From positions 5,394,001 through 5,458,000 of the forward strand of contig NZ_CP102332.1 in NCBI RefSeq assembly GCF_024600715.1: 64,000 nt of DNA. The letters are read 5' to 3'. Position numbers and translations under genes: made by a program. A model generated the notes under the pieces. The model had not been told where the DNA came from. It was given only the letters and a program-made list of their open reading frames with translations, and ran no database searches. Source of the stretch: Streptomyces changanensis (GTDB lineage Bacteria > Actinomycetota > Actinomycetes > Streptomycetales > Streptomycetaceae). Of this stretch, positions 34,271 to 42,633 are shown piece by piece (position 1 is the stretch's first letter; each line of letters opens with the position of its first letter).

Positions 34271-35589
34271 GCCCGGCCGCACCGCACGTCGCGCTGCTCC
34301 TGGGCGCCGGCGGTATCTCGCCGGACGCCGCCCTGGAGGCGGCCATCACGGTCACCCGCCAGGTCACCGTCGTCTGGTACGAGGGCGGCCCGACGGCCGC
34401 CGCCGCCACCGCCCTCAAGGAGCGCTGGAGCCGGGAGTGCACTGGCGAATGGCTCGCCACCGGCGACCACCGCGAGATCCCCGGCATGCTCGCCGAACTC
34501 CACCGGCGGCGCCCGCTGCACGGCGTGGCGACCTTCGGCGAACCGCTCATCGTCGCGCAGGCCGAGGCGCAGGAGCTGCTGGGCCTGCCCGGCAACCCGC
34601 CCGGCGCCGTCCGCACCGCCCAGTCGAAGCTGGACCAGCGGCGCCGACTGCGCGGGGCCGGCGTCGAGACGATCCGCTTCCGGGTCGTCCGCGACCAGGG
34701 CGACGTGTCCGAGGCCGTCGCCGAGGTCGGCTTCCCGGCCATCCTGAAGCCCGTCCACGGCGCGGCCAGCTTCCTCGTCAGCAAGGTCCACGACGAGGCG
34801 GAGCTGCGCGCCCGGCTGGCCGAGGCGCTCACCGCGTACCGGCAGTCGCCGCTGCTGGACCCCGAGCCGCTGTTCGTCCTCGAACAGCTGCTCGTCGGCG
34901 ACGAGTGGTACGAGGAGCCGGGCTTCGCGGACTACGTCAGCGTCGAGTCCCTGGTGGCGGACGGCCGCGTCACGCACGTCGGCATCACCGACAAACTCCC
35001 GCAGCACGGCTTCGTCGAGACGGGCCACGCCGCCCCCACCTCCCTGCCGGCCCACCGGCAGCGGCAGGTGCTCGACCACACCGGCCGGATCATCGGAGCC
35101 CTCGGGATCCGCTGGGGCGCGACCCACGTCGAGCTCAAGCTCACCCCCGACGGCCCCGCCTGCATCGAGCTCAACGCCCGCCTCGGCGGCCCCATGGGCC
35201 ATCTGCTGCGGGCCGCGACCGGCGCCGACATCGCCGCGGACGTCGTCAGGCTCGCCCTGGGCCGCCCGCCCGAGGGTGACTACGGCCGGGTCCGCCACGC
35301 CCTGTACCGCTGCGTGCCGCCGCCCGCCGAACCGGTGCGGATGACCGCGCAGACACCGCGCGAGGAACTGCTCGCGGCCTTCCCGGAGCTGGTGTTCTGC
35401 AAGACCCGGTTCGCGCCGGGCGCCGAGCTCCACCCGGATCGGCCCTACAACGTCCTCACCTTCCTCGTCACCGGTGACGACATGCGCTCCTGCCTCGCCA
35501 CCGCACGGCGGGTGGAGGACGCCTACCGGGCTGAGTTCGTCCCGCTCGCCGGCGGCCCGCCCGCGGCCCGCGCGGCCGCGACCCCCTGA
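34267..35589 (+). CDS. ATP-grasp amino acid/peptide ligase
   Basis: The 440-residue protein has the layout of BacD/carnosine-synthase-like ligases. The N-terminal domain begins VALLLGAGG. ATP-grasp motifs follow: FPAILKPVHGAASFLVSKV near residue 157 (Lys for ATP), FVLEQLLVGDEW, HVELKLTPDGPACIELNARLGG (in outline, near residue 280-300; Glu and Asn bind Mg). The C-terminal part is GDDMRSCLATARRVEDAY. Such enzymes form amide bonds via acyl phosphates. In this cluster it is a candidate for coupling phosphonoacetate, or a later acid, to an amino acid. The GTG start overlaps the previous stop. Confidence 0.88.
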   Translation: MSPAAPHVALLLGAGGISPDAALEAAITVTRQVTVVWYEGGPTAAAATALKERWSRECTGEWLATGDHREIPGMLAELHRRRPLHGVATFGEPLIVAQAEAQELLGLPGNPPGAVRTAQSKLDQRRRLRGAGVETIRFRVVRDQGDVSEAVAEVGFPAILKPVHGAASFLVSKVHDEAELRARLAEALTAYRQSPLLDPEPLFVLEQLLVGDEWYEEPGFADYVSVESLVADGRVTHVGITDKLPQHGFVETGHAAPTSLPAHRQRQVLDHTGRIIGALGIRWGATHVELKLTPDGPACIELNARLGGPMGHLLRAATGADIAADVVRLALGRPPEGDYGRVRHALYRCVPPPAEPVRMTAQTPREELLAAFPELVFCKTRFAPGAELHPDRPYNVLTFLVTGDDMRSCLATARRVEDAYRAEFVPLAGGPPAARAAATP

Positions 35590-35618
35590 CGCACCGACCC
35601 CACCGACGGAAGGCCGAC

Positions 35619-36140
35619 ATGCACTCCACCGCCACGGGTGCGACCGCCCGCGCCCTGCTCGACAGCCTCGTGGACCACGGCTTCACGCTGGCCACCGGCG
35701 TCCCGTGCTCCCTGCTCACCGGGGCGTTCCGCCTCCTGGAGGACCCGGGCGACGACGCCCGGCTCGCCCGGCTGCGCTACGTCCCCGCACCCCGCGAGGA
35801 CAGCGCCATCGGCATCGCCTCCGGAGCCGTCGTCGCCGGGGAGCGCGCCGTGGTCCTCATGCAGAACTCGGGGCTCGGCTACTCCCTCAACGTCATCACC
35901 TCGTTCAACCTCATCTACGACGTGCCCGTGCTGCTGATCGTCAGCTGGCGGGGCCACGACGGCAACGACGCCGTCGAGCACGACGTGATCGGGGCGGAGC
36001 TGCTGCGGCTGCTGGAGCTGTTCCGGCTCCCGTACACCGTCCTGGACCACGCCGACCCGGCCGCCTCCGTCGCCACCGTGATCGACCTGATGGACAAGGA
36101 GCAGCGCTGCGGCGTGCTCGTCGTCCGGGAAGGCATCTGA
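35619..36140 (+). CDS. Phosphonopyruvate decarboxylase, alpha (N-terminal) subunit
   Basis: This 173-residue protein is the pyrimidine-binding half of a thiamine diphosphate decarboxylase. PREDSAIGIASG near residue 58 carries the Glu that activates the cofactor. GVPCSLLTG and QNSGLGYSLN are motifs of the phosphonopyruvate/sulfopyruvate decarboxylase family. Fused homologues are about twice this length. Its TGA overlaps the start of the beta subunit (TGATG). Next to PEP mutase, the reaction must be irreversible decarboxylation of phosphonopyruvate to phosphonoacetaldehyde, which pulls the unfavourable mutase reaction forward. Confidence 0.9.
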   Translation: MHSTATGATARALLDSLVDHGFTLATGVPCSLLTGAFRLLEDPGDDARLARLRYVPAPREDSAIGIASGAVVAGERAVVLMQNSGLGYSLNVITSFNLIYDVPVLLIVSWRGHDGNDAVEHDVIGAELLRLLELFRLPYTVLDHADPAASVATVIDLMDKEQRCGVLVVREGI

Positions 36141-36724
36141 TGTCCGCACCCGCCCCCACCCCTTCCGCCGCGCTGACGCTCTCCGACGTCGCCGCCGAGC
36201 TCCTCGACCGGCACCCCGACGCGGTGATCGTCTCCACCTGTGGTTTCACCACCCGCGAGCTGTTCAACGCGGCGGACCGGCCGGAGAACTTCTACCTCGT
36301 CGGCTCCATGGGCATCGCCGCGCCCGTCGCCCTCGGCATCGCGCTCGCCCGCCCCGCGCGGACGGTGATCGCCCTCGACGGCGACGGCTCCCTGCTGATG
36401 AACCTCGGCGTACTGCCCCTGGTCGCGGGCGCCGGCGTCCCCCTGCTCCACGTCGTCGTCGACAACGGCATGCACGAGAGCACCGGCGGCCAGGCCACCG
36501 TGGGACGCGCCGACTTCACCGCCCTCGCGCTCGCCGCCGGATACGCCCACGCCGTCCGAGTCGAGGACGCCGCCGGCCTCCGGGCGGCCGACCTGACCCC
36601 GCGGCCCGCCCTGCTGCACGCGCTGACCGGACCGCGCACCGGCGGCCCGGGGCGCCGGGTGACGCACACCCCGCAGCAGATCGTCGAGCGGCTCTCCGCC
36701 GCGCTCGACCCGGTCGCCGCCTGA
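36140..36724 (+). CDS. Phosphonopyruvate decarboxylase, beta (C-terminal) subunit
   Basis: This 194-residue protein is the pyrophosphate-binding half. LDGDGSLLMNLG (near residue 77) and the later VVDNGMHESTGGQ make up the GDG-to-N thiamine diphosphate motif with its Mg ligands. FNAADRPENFYLVGSMG is the family entry motif. It is coupled to the alpha subunit. The same split occurs in ComD/ComE sulfopyruvate decarboxylase of coenzyme M synthesis, but the neighbouring PEP mutase decides for phosphonopyruvate. Confidence 0.92.
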   Translation: MSAPAPTPSAALTLSDVAAELLDRHPDAVIVSTCGFTTRELFNAADRPENFYLVGSMGIAAPVALGIALARPARTVIALDGDGSLLMNLGVLPLVAGAGVPLLHVVVDNGMHESTGGQATVGRADFTALALAAGYAHAVRVEDAAGLRAADLTPRPALLHALTGPRTGGPGRRVTHTPQQIVERLSAALDPVAA

Positions 36725-36762
36725 CCTCCCGGACCCACCCCACCTGTGAAGGAGTTGCCCGA

Positions 36763-37659
36763 ATGTCGAAGACCCGTGCCCTGCGTGAAGCCCTGAACGG
36801 CCCCGCCATAGCCCGGATCATGGGGGCGCACGGCGCCCTGAGCGCCAAGCTCGGCGAGGAGGCCGGCTTCGAGGCGATCTGGGCCAGCGGACTGGAGATC
36901 TCGGCCGCCCGCGCCATCCCGGACGCCAACATCCTCTCCATGGCCGAGTGCCTGGAGGCGGCGGCCGAGATCGCCGGCGCCGTGGGGATCCCGGTCCTCG
37001 CCGACTGCGACTCCGGCTTCGGCGGCGTCGGCAACGTCGTGCACATGATCCGCTCGTACGAGGCGCGGGGCATGGCCGGCGTGTGCATCGAGGACAAGAT
37101 GTTCCCGAAGATGAACAGCTTCGTGGAGGGCAACCAGGACCTCGCCCCCCTCGGCGACTTCGCCGCGAAGATCACCGCGGCCAAGGAGGCCCGCACCGAC
37201 CCCGACTTCGTGGTCGTGGCGCGGATCGAGGCCCTGATCGCCGGGGCCGGCATGGAGGAGGCGCTGCGCCGCGCCGCCGTCTACGAGCGGGCCGGCGCGG
37301 ACGCCCTGCTCATCCACTCCAAGCAGAGCGCCCCCGACGAGGTGTTCGCCTTCCGCGAGTCCTACCGCGGCGCCCTGCCCGTCATCGTCGTGCCCACGAC
37401 GTACCCGCAGGTCACCGCGGACGAGCTGACCACCCGCGGCTTCGGCGGGGTCATCTACGCCAACCAGGGGCTGCGGGCGTCGATCAGCGCCATGCGCGAC
37501 GTCCTCGCCCAGATCGGCGGCGCCGGCTCGACCTACGGCGTGGAGGGCTCCATCGCCGCGCTGAAGGACGTGTTCGCGCTCCAGCGGGTCGACGAGCTGC
37601 TGGCGCTCCAGCAGCGCCACGACCGGCTGACCGCCACCTACGCCGCGCCGCTCGACTGA
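36763..37659 (+). CDS. pepM: Phosphoenolpyruvate phosphomutase
   Basis: PepM rearranges PEP to phosphonopyruvate, the C-P bond-forming first step of nearly all phosphonate pathways. The 298-residue protein is of the isocitrate-lyase superfamily and has the diagnostic motif EDKMFPKMNS (Glu110 to Ser119; EDK-x5-NS consensus). Asp81 and Asp83 in LADCDSGFGG bind Mg, and IWASGLEIS precedes them. The EDK-x5-NS motif separates true mutases from methylisocitrate and oxaloacetate lyases. AAGGAG lies 8 bases ahead of the ATG. It follows the decarboxylase genes by 38 bases. Confidence 0.97.
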   Translation: MSKTRALREALNGPAIARIMGAHGALSAKLGEEAGFEAIWASGLEISAARAIPDANILSMAECLEAAAEIAGAVGIPVLADCDSGFGGVGNVVHMIRSYEARGMAGVCIEDKMFPKMNSFVEGNQDLAPLGDFAAKITAAKEARTDPDFVVVARIEALIAGAGMEEALRRAAVYERAGADALLIHSKQSAPDEVFAFRESYRGALPVIVVPTTYPQVTADELTTRGFGGVIYANQGLRASISAMRDVLAQIGGAGSTYGVEGSIAALKDVFALQRVDELLALQQRHDRLTATYAAPLD

Positions 37660-37778
37660 CCCGGCGCCGGCCCGGCCCGGGGCGCCCCCGCGCGCGAGCC
37701 GGTCCGCCGCCCGCCGGTCCGCCCGGGTTCCCGAGCCCCGGGCGGGCCGCCCCGACGCACGCCAGACAAAGGAAGAGT

Positions 37779-39254
37779 ATGGAGCCCCGCCGTACCGCCC
37801 CCGCACCGGCCGTCGTAGAGGTGCGCAACCTCGTCGGCGACACCTGGCGCGACGCCCTGTCGGGCCGCCGCCAGGAGAACCGCAACCCCGCCCGGCTCGG
37901 CGAGATCGTCAGCCGCAGCGCCGACTCAGACGCCGCCGACGTGCGCGACGCCGTCGCGGCGGCGGCCGCCGCGCTGCCGGCCTGGCACGACCTGGGCCCC
38001 GTCCGGCGCGGGGAGATCGTGATGCGCGCGGCCTCCCTCGTCCGGGAGCGCCGCGAGGAGTTCGCCGTGGCGATCACCCGTGAGCAGGGCAAGCTGCTGC
38101 GCGAGGCGCGCGGCGAGGTCGACCGGACCGTCGCGCTGATGGAGTACACGGCCGGTGAGGGACGCCGGCTCGGCGGGGCGACCCTGCCCGCCGACGACCC
38201 GCGCACCCTGGCATTGACCCGGCGCCACCCCATCGGGGTGGTCGGCCTCGTCACCCCGTGGAACTTCCCGCTGGCGATCCCCGCCTGGAAGGCGGCCCCC
38301 GCCCTCGTCGCGGGCTGCACCGCCGTCCTCAAGCCGTCCCCGCTCACCCCGTACACCGCCGCGCTGCTGGTGGAGTGCCTGCTGGCGGCGGGGGCGACCG
38401 GCGGGGTGCTCAACCTCGTCCACGGCGGCCGCGCCGCGGGCGAGGCGCTGGTCGCCGAACCGGCCGTGTCAGGCGTCTCCTTCACCGGCTCCGTCGAGGT
38501 CGGCCGGGCCATCCACACCGCCGGCGCGCCCCGCTTCCTGCGGACGCAGCTGGAGATGGGCGGCAAGAACGCCGCCCTGGTGCTCGCCGACGCGGACCTC
38601 GACCTGGCCGCCGACGCGATCGTCGCGGGCGCCTTCGGCCAGGCCGGACAGCGCTGCTCGGCCACCAGCCGCGTCGTGGTCGACCGCGCCGTCCGCGACG
38701 GCCTCGTGGCGCGCCTCACCGCGCGGGCGGACGCCCTCACGGCCGGGGACGGCCTCGACCCGGACGCCGGGCTCGGCCCCGTCGTCTCCGAGGAGCGCCT
38801 GCGGGCCTGCGTGGACGGGGTCCGCCGGGCCGTGGCGGACGGGGCGTCCGTCGTCCGCGGCGGCGAGCGCCTCGGCGGCGCCCTCGCCGACGGCTGCTTC
38901 ATGGCCCCGACCGTCCTGGTGGACGTCGAAGCGGACAGTTTCGTCGCCCAGGAGGAGATCTTCGGTCCGGTCCTCTCCGTCATCGACTGCGACGGCTTCG
39001 AGGACGGGCTGCGCGTCGTGAACTCCGTGCGCTACGGCATGGCCGCGGCCGTCTTCACCGGTGACCAGAGCCTCGCCCTGCGGGCGCTCGACCGCATCGA
39101 CGCGGGCATGCTGCACGTCAACCGGCCCGGCGTCGGCGCGTACCCGCACATGCCGCACGTCGGGGCGAAGGAGTCCCAGTACGGCCCGGCCGAATGCTCC
39201 CCGCAGGTCTGGGACTTCTACACGGAGTGGCGCACGGCCTGCGTGAGCTACTGA
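37779..39254 (+). CDS. Aldehyde dehydrogenase, probable phosphonoacetaldehyde dehydrogenase
   Basis: This NAD(P)-dependent aldehyde dehydrogenase of 491 residues has VTPWNFPLAIPAWK near residue 165, SFTGSVEVG near residue 235, the catalytic Glu259 in LEMGGKN, the nucleophile Cys293 in GQRCSATSR, and EEIFGPVLSV near residue 395. It is closest in pattern to succinate-semialdehyde/glyceraldehyde-type dehydrogenases. As last gene after PepM and Ppd it most likely oxidises phosphonoacetaldehyde to phosphonoacetate. AAAGGAAG lies just ahead of the ATG. The 119-base gap before it holds GC-rich spacer only. Confidence 0.88.
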   Translation: MEPRRTAPAPAVVEVRNLVGDTWRDALSGRRQENRNPARLGEIVSRSADSDAADVRDAVAAAAAALPAWHDLGPVRRGEIVMRAASLVRERREEFAVAITREQGKLLREARGEVDRTVALMEYTAGEGRRLGGATLPADDPRTLALTRRHPIGVVGLVTPWNFPLAIPAWKAAPALVAGCTAVLKPSPLTPYTAALLVECLLAAGATGGVLNLVHGGRAAGEALVAEPAVSGVSFTGSVEVGRAIHTAGAPRFLRTQLEMGGKNAALVLADADLDLAADAIVAGAFGQAGQRCSATSRVVVDRAVRDGLVARLTARADALTAGDGLDPDAGLGPVVSEERLRACVDGVRRAVADGASVVRGGERLGGALADGCFMAPTVLVDVEADSFVAQEEIFGPVLSVIDCDGFEDGLRVVNSVRYGMAAAVFTGDQSLALRALDRIDAGMLHVNRPGVGAYPHMPHVGAKESQYGPAECSPQVWDFYTEWRTACVSY

Positions 39255-39366
39255 CCCCGGCCCGCCGTCACGGCCCGCGGTCGTGGGCCCACGCCGCGTC
39301 CGCGCGCTCGATCCTCGGACCCCCTCTCGGAACCCCGCCCCCAGCCCTTACCATGCACGCTGGCGA

Positions 39367-39372
39367 TATGAT
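39367..39372 (+). promoter_or_regulatory. Candidate -10 element ahead of the LuxR-type regulator
   Basis: TATGAT is a 5 of 6 match to the -10 consensus, 29 bases ahead of the GTG start. No good -35 is visible at 17 bases. The GGGGGGAAG Shine-Dalgarno sequence lies between it and the start. Confidence 0.35.
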
Positions 39373-39401
39373 CAAGGCACTGGGGGGAAGGTGCGTGAGC
39401 G

Positions 39402-40439
39402 GTGAGGCGGGTCACTGAGGCGGTCGACCACTCCGACGACGATCCTGATCAGAGGCCACTGGCGTCCCTTCTGGGGCTCCACGGGCGCAGTCTTGACGTG
39501 TACCGGCTAATCGTGTCCCAGCCGGGGTGGGGCGTGGCCGAGATCGCCGGCGACCTGGGCATGACCGGGCCGGAGGTGCGCGCCTGCCTCGACGAGCTGG
39601 CCGAACTGTCCATGCTGTACTCGGGCGGGACGGCGGCCGCTCCGGTCGCGCTCCCGCCCGGCATCGCCCTCGCCGCCCTGCTGCACCGGCGGGAACTGGA
39701 GATCCAGGCGCAGCAGACCCAACTGGCCGCCGCCCGCGCGCTCGCCGCCGAGCTGGCCGTGGCGTACTCCTCCAACTGCGGGCACCGGGGCAACATCGGG
39801 CTGGAGCGGCTCGACGACGTCGTCGCCGTCCGCTCCCGGCTCGCCGAACTCGCCACCCTCGCCAAGCACGAGCTGCTCTCCTTCATGCCCGGCGGCGGCC
39901 AGAGCGAGGACGCCCTCAACGCCAGCCGTCCGCTGGACGAGCACAGTCTCGCCGCGGGCGTGCGCATCCGCACCCTGTACCTCGACAGCGTCCGCAACGA
40001 CCGCGCCACCATGGAGTACGCCCGCTGGCTCTCCGGACTCGGCGGCGAGATACGGACGATCCCCTCCCTCCCCGTCCGCCTGCTCATCGTGGACGGCACG
40101 CAGGCGCTGCTGCCCGTCGACCCCGAGAACAGCCGCGCGGGCGCGGTGGTCGTCCACGCCCCGGGCGTACTGGCGGCGCTGGTCAGCCTCTTCGAGTCGT
40201 ACTGGGAGCGTGCCCGGCCGCTCGGCGCGGTCGAGTCCGCCGAGGCCGGCGAGCCGACCGCCCAGGAGCTGGAGCTGCTCAGGCTGCTGGAGACCGGCAG
40301 CACGGACGAGGTGGCCGCCCGCCGCCTCGGCGTCTCGCTGCGCACGGTGCGCCGGATGATGGCCGAGATCATGAGCAAACTGGGTGCGCGCAGCCGCTTC
40401 GAGGCAGGTCTGCTCGCCGCCCGCTGCGGCTGGCTGTAG
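39402..40439 (+). CDS. LuxR-family transcriptional regulator with N-terminal TrmB-like HTH
   Basis: The 345-residue protein starts at a GTG 11 bases after a purine-rich Shine-Dalgarno sequence. Residues 25-75 form a winged-helix-like domain (VYRLIVSQPGWGVAEIAGDLGMTGPEVRACLDEL in outline). A middle domain of about 150 residues, related to phospholipase-D-like/HKD sensing domains of TrmB regulators, follows. A C-terminal LuxR helix-turn-helix (DEVAARRLGVSLRTVRRMMAEIMSKLGARSR in outline) ends the chain. This architecture is common for pathway regulators of streptomycete clusters. It is the only clear regulator inside the cluster boundary and is likely to control it. Confidence 0.85.
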   Translation: MRRVTEAVDHSDDDPDQRPLASLLGLHGRSLDVYRLIVSQPGWGVAEIAGDLGMTGPEVRACLDELAELSMLYSGGTAAAPVALPPGIALAALLHRRELEIQAQQTQLAAARALAAELAVAYSSNCGHRGNIGLERLDDVVAVRSRLAELATLAKHELLSFMPGGGQSEDALNASRPLDEHSLAAGVRIRTLYLDSVRNDRATMEYARWLSGLGGEIRTIPSLPVRLLIVDGTQALLPVDPENSRAGAVVVHAPGVLAALVSLFESYWERARPLGAVESAEAGEPTAQELELLRLLETGSTDEVAARRLGVSLRTVRRMMAEIMSKLGARSRFEAGLLAARCGWL

Positions 40440-40523
40440 GCGCCCTCCCGGGGAAGGCCGCCTGCTGTCATGGCAGTTAGAGGCCAGTCGCCCTGCTGCC
40501 CTCTTCTCGGTCGCGATGCGATC

Positions 40524-40922
40524 ATGTTGCGCATGTACGCGATCCACATCCGGTTGGATTCCCCAGGGCAGCACGGGGTCGCCTTGGACATCGGCGCTGT
40601 CGCCCAGGAGCTTCAGCGGATCCCAGGTTGCACTGTGGAACATTTCTACGCGCATAGACCCCCGGCGGTCGCGGAGACGGGCCCCTCCGGGGCGGGCGGC
40701 GTCCTGTACGTCCTGGGCGGGTCGCTGGAGGTGGCGGGGAACGGCGCCCTCGCCGCCGTCCGCAGGGTGCTCGACGGTGTGCCGGCCTCCGCGGCGCTGG
40801 AGACCCCCGCGCACCGGTGGGTGACCGGCCTGTGCGACGCCACGGTGCGGGTGGGGTTCGACCGCCACCGCGGCGCCGCGCCGGCCGGTGCCGGGGAACG
40901 TCAGGAGAGCTTGCCGTCGTAG
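40524..40922 (+). CDS. Hypothetical protein next to the regulator
   Basis: The frame can start at ATG 40524 or 40533 (MYAIHIRLDSPGQHG) and gives a soluble protein of about 130 residues. It has a beta-alpha pattern (VALDIGAVAQELQRIPGCTVEHFYAH, then VLYVLGGSLEVAGNGALAAVRRVLDG). I do not recognise a family. Its end overlaps the convergent acid phosphatase gene by 22 bases. Whether it belongs to the cluster is unclear. Confidence 0.55.
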   Translation: MLRMYAIHIRLDSPGQHGVALDIGAVAQELQRIPGCTVEHFYAHRPPAVAETGPSGAGGVLYVLGGSLEVAGNGALAAVRRVLDGVPASAALETPAHRWVTGLCDATVRVGFDRHRGAAPAGAGERQESLPS

Positions 40923-41560
40923 TCCGGCAGCTTGAAGGTGCGCTCGGCGTGGCCGCCCGTCAGGTCGCTGGGACGGTTGCCGATGTTCGCGATGACCGTG
41001 TAGCCCTTGGCCTCGATCTCGGCGCGCTTTTCGGTCTTGTACGCGGCGACCTCCTCGAACAGGTCGGGCAGGTCCCGGACGTACAGCCCGGTCACGGGGT
41101 AGCCGACGGCCTTCAGGTTGTGCGCCGTGAGGTCGTGGATGATGCCGGGGCGGGCGGTGACGAAGAAGACGGCCACGCCGCGCGAGTGGGCGTAGCGCGC
41201 GAGGTCGAGGACGGGGCGGACGGCCGGGGTCGGGTACTCCCAGAAGTAGTGGAAGTCCGTCTCCAGGGACGTGTTGTCGATGTCCAGGACGATCGCGAGC
41301 TTCTGTCCCGACCCGCCGGCGGTGCGCTGCTCCAGGTAGGGGCGCGCGGAGGTGAGCGCCGTGGCCACGTCGCGCTGCCAGGCGGTGTAGTCGACGCCCC
41401 GCAGCTGGGCGAGTCCGCCGTGCGTCGCGACGGCCGCGGCCCGCCGCTCGGCCGGCTCCGCCGCGGCGGCCGCGGTCGCCTGGGCGGGCAGGGCGAGGGT
41501 CAGGGCGGCCGAGGCGGCCAGGGCGGCGCTCCACCGACGTGCTCTTCCGGGTGCGTGCAT
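40901..41560 (-). CDS. Secreted HAD-family acid phosphatase
   Basis: The 219-residue protein has a Sec signal peptide (first 35 residues, ending near AQATAAAAA) and a class B acid phosphatase-like HAD domain. The nucleophile motif is VLDIDNTSLE (DxDxT) near residue 95, the second motif is FFVTARPG, and the later acidic motif is ANIGNRPSDL. GAGGAG lies 8 bases ahead of the ATG at 41560, which rules out the in-frame GTG three codons earlier. It hydrolyses phosphomonoesters outside the cell and is most likely unrelated to the phosphonate cluster. Confidence 0.88.
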   Translation of the reverse strand: MHAPGRARRWSAALAASAALTLALPAQATAAAAAEPAERRAAAVATHGGLAQLRGVDYTAWQRDVATALTSARPYLEQRTAGGSGQKLAIVLDIDNTSLETDFHYFWEYPTPAVRPVLDLARYAHSRGVAVFFVTARPGIIHDLTAHNLKAVGYPVTGLYVRDLPDLFEEVAAYKTEKRAEIEAKGYTVIANIGNRPSDLTGGHAERTFKLPDYDGKLS

Positions 41561-41698
41561 GGGATCCACTCCTCTTCGGATCGGGTGGGCGGCTCCGCCA
41601 CCCCGTGAATCGGCATGTTCGCGTCACATGGTGGACGGAATGCAGCCTTCCGGCTACCGATCGGTAGCCACCAGACGAGAGACGGGACAATCGGCCCC

Positions 41699-42325
41699 AT
41701 GGACGCGCATCGACTCGCCGTACTCACCACCCGCGCACGACAACTGGCCTCCACCGGGCCCCGCCGCATCCTCGGTCTGGCCGGCGCGCCCGGCGCGGGG
41801 AAGTCCACCCTCGCCGCCCGCCTCGTCGACGGGCTCGACGGGCTCGCCGCGCTCGTGCCGATGGACGGCTTCCACCTCGCGCAGGCCGAACTGGAACGAC
41901 TCGGCCGTGCCGCCCGCAAGGGCGCCCCCGACACCTTCGACGCCGCCGGGTACGCGGCCCTGCTCGCCCGGCTGCGCGCTCCCGAGCCCGGCGTCACCGT
42001 GTACGCGCCGGCCTTCGACCGCGACCTGGAGGAACCCGTCGCGGGCAGCGTCCCGGTCCCGCCCGACCTCCCGCTCGTCGTCACGGAGGGCAACTACCTG
42101 CTGCACGACGACCCCGCGTGGGCGCCGGTACGGGCGCTGCTGGACGAGGTGTGGTTCGTGGAGACCGACGACCGCCTCCGCGTCCGCCGCCTCGTCGAAC
42201 GACACGTGGCCCACGGCAAGGACCGCGCCCGCGCGGAGCGCTGGGTCCGGGAGTCGGACGAGGCGAACGCGCGCCTGGTCGCCGCGGGCCGCGACCGAGC
42301 GGACCTCGTCGTCCACCTGGCGTGA
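41699..42325 (+). CDS. Nucleoside/nucleotide kinase family protein (uridine kinase-like)
   Basis: This 208-residue P-loop kinase has GLAGAPGAGKSTLA near residue 30, PMDGFHLAQ with the catalytic Asp, the FDRDLEEP substrate loop and the VTEGNYLL strand. The pattern is that of the YggC/FrcK group related to uridine and pantothenate kinases. The physiological substrate is unknown. GACAAT sits about 10 bases ahead of the ATG with no Shine-Dalgarno sequence, suggesting a leaderless transcript. It is divergent from the acid phosphatase gene. Confidence 0.85.
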   Translation: MDAHRLAVLTTRARQLASTGPRRILGLAGAPGAGKSTLAARLVDGLDGLAALVPMDGFHLAQAELERLGRAARKGAPDTFDAAGYAALLARLRAPEPGVTVYAPAFDRDLEEPVAGSVPVPPDLPLVVTEGNYLLHDDPAWAPVRALLDEVWFVETDDRLRVRRLVERHVAHGKDRARAERWVRESDEANARLVAAGRDRADLVVHLA

Positions 42326-42633
42326 TGTGACGTCGCCTCACCTGACGTGGTGTGGACGGGCGCGCCCTTCCCCGGCCGCCGGCCCGCGCTGACCGGACCC
42401 GACGCGACCTGACCGGCTCGACCGGGCCGGCCTCTCTCCCCGGCCCGGCCCTCCCGGCCCGGCCCTCCCGGACCGGGGGCCGGACCGGGGGCCTGACCCG
42501 TCGGCCGGCTGTCGGCCGGCCGAGCCCCTGTTCCGGGCCCCGGGCCGAGAACCGTCGGTCCGGTGGGCCGGGCCGCGGGGCCGGTGAGGCCGTCGGGGCT
42601 CCGTGGCCGGCCGGGACCGTCCAGACTGAGGGC
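42326..42633. other. Intergenic low-complexity region
   Basis: There are 308 bases between two same-strand genes. The sequence is made of GC-rich short repeats of ccggcc and ccggccctc words and a small inverted repeat around tcggccggctgtcggccggccga. I see no gene, and only a possible -10 (CAGACT) just before the LysR gene. Confidence 0.5.

Noticed and set aside
35619..36724. Sulfopyruvate decarboxylase (ComD/ComE) of coenzyme M synthesis
   Set aside because: A PepM with the EDK-x5-NS motif follows directly and no phosphosulfolactate synthase is present; phosphonopyruvate is the likely substrate.
40901..41560. Acid phosphatase as part of the phosphonate cluster
   Set aside because: It is on the opposite strand, convergent with the last plus-strand frame, and has a Sec signal typical of a general secreted phosphatase.
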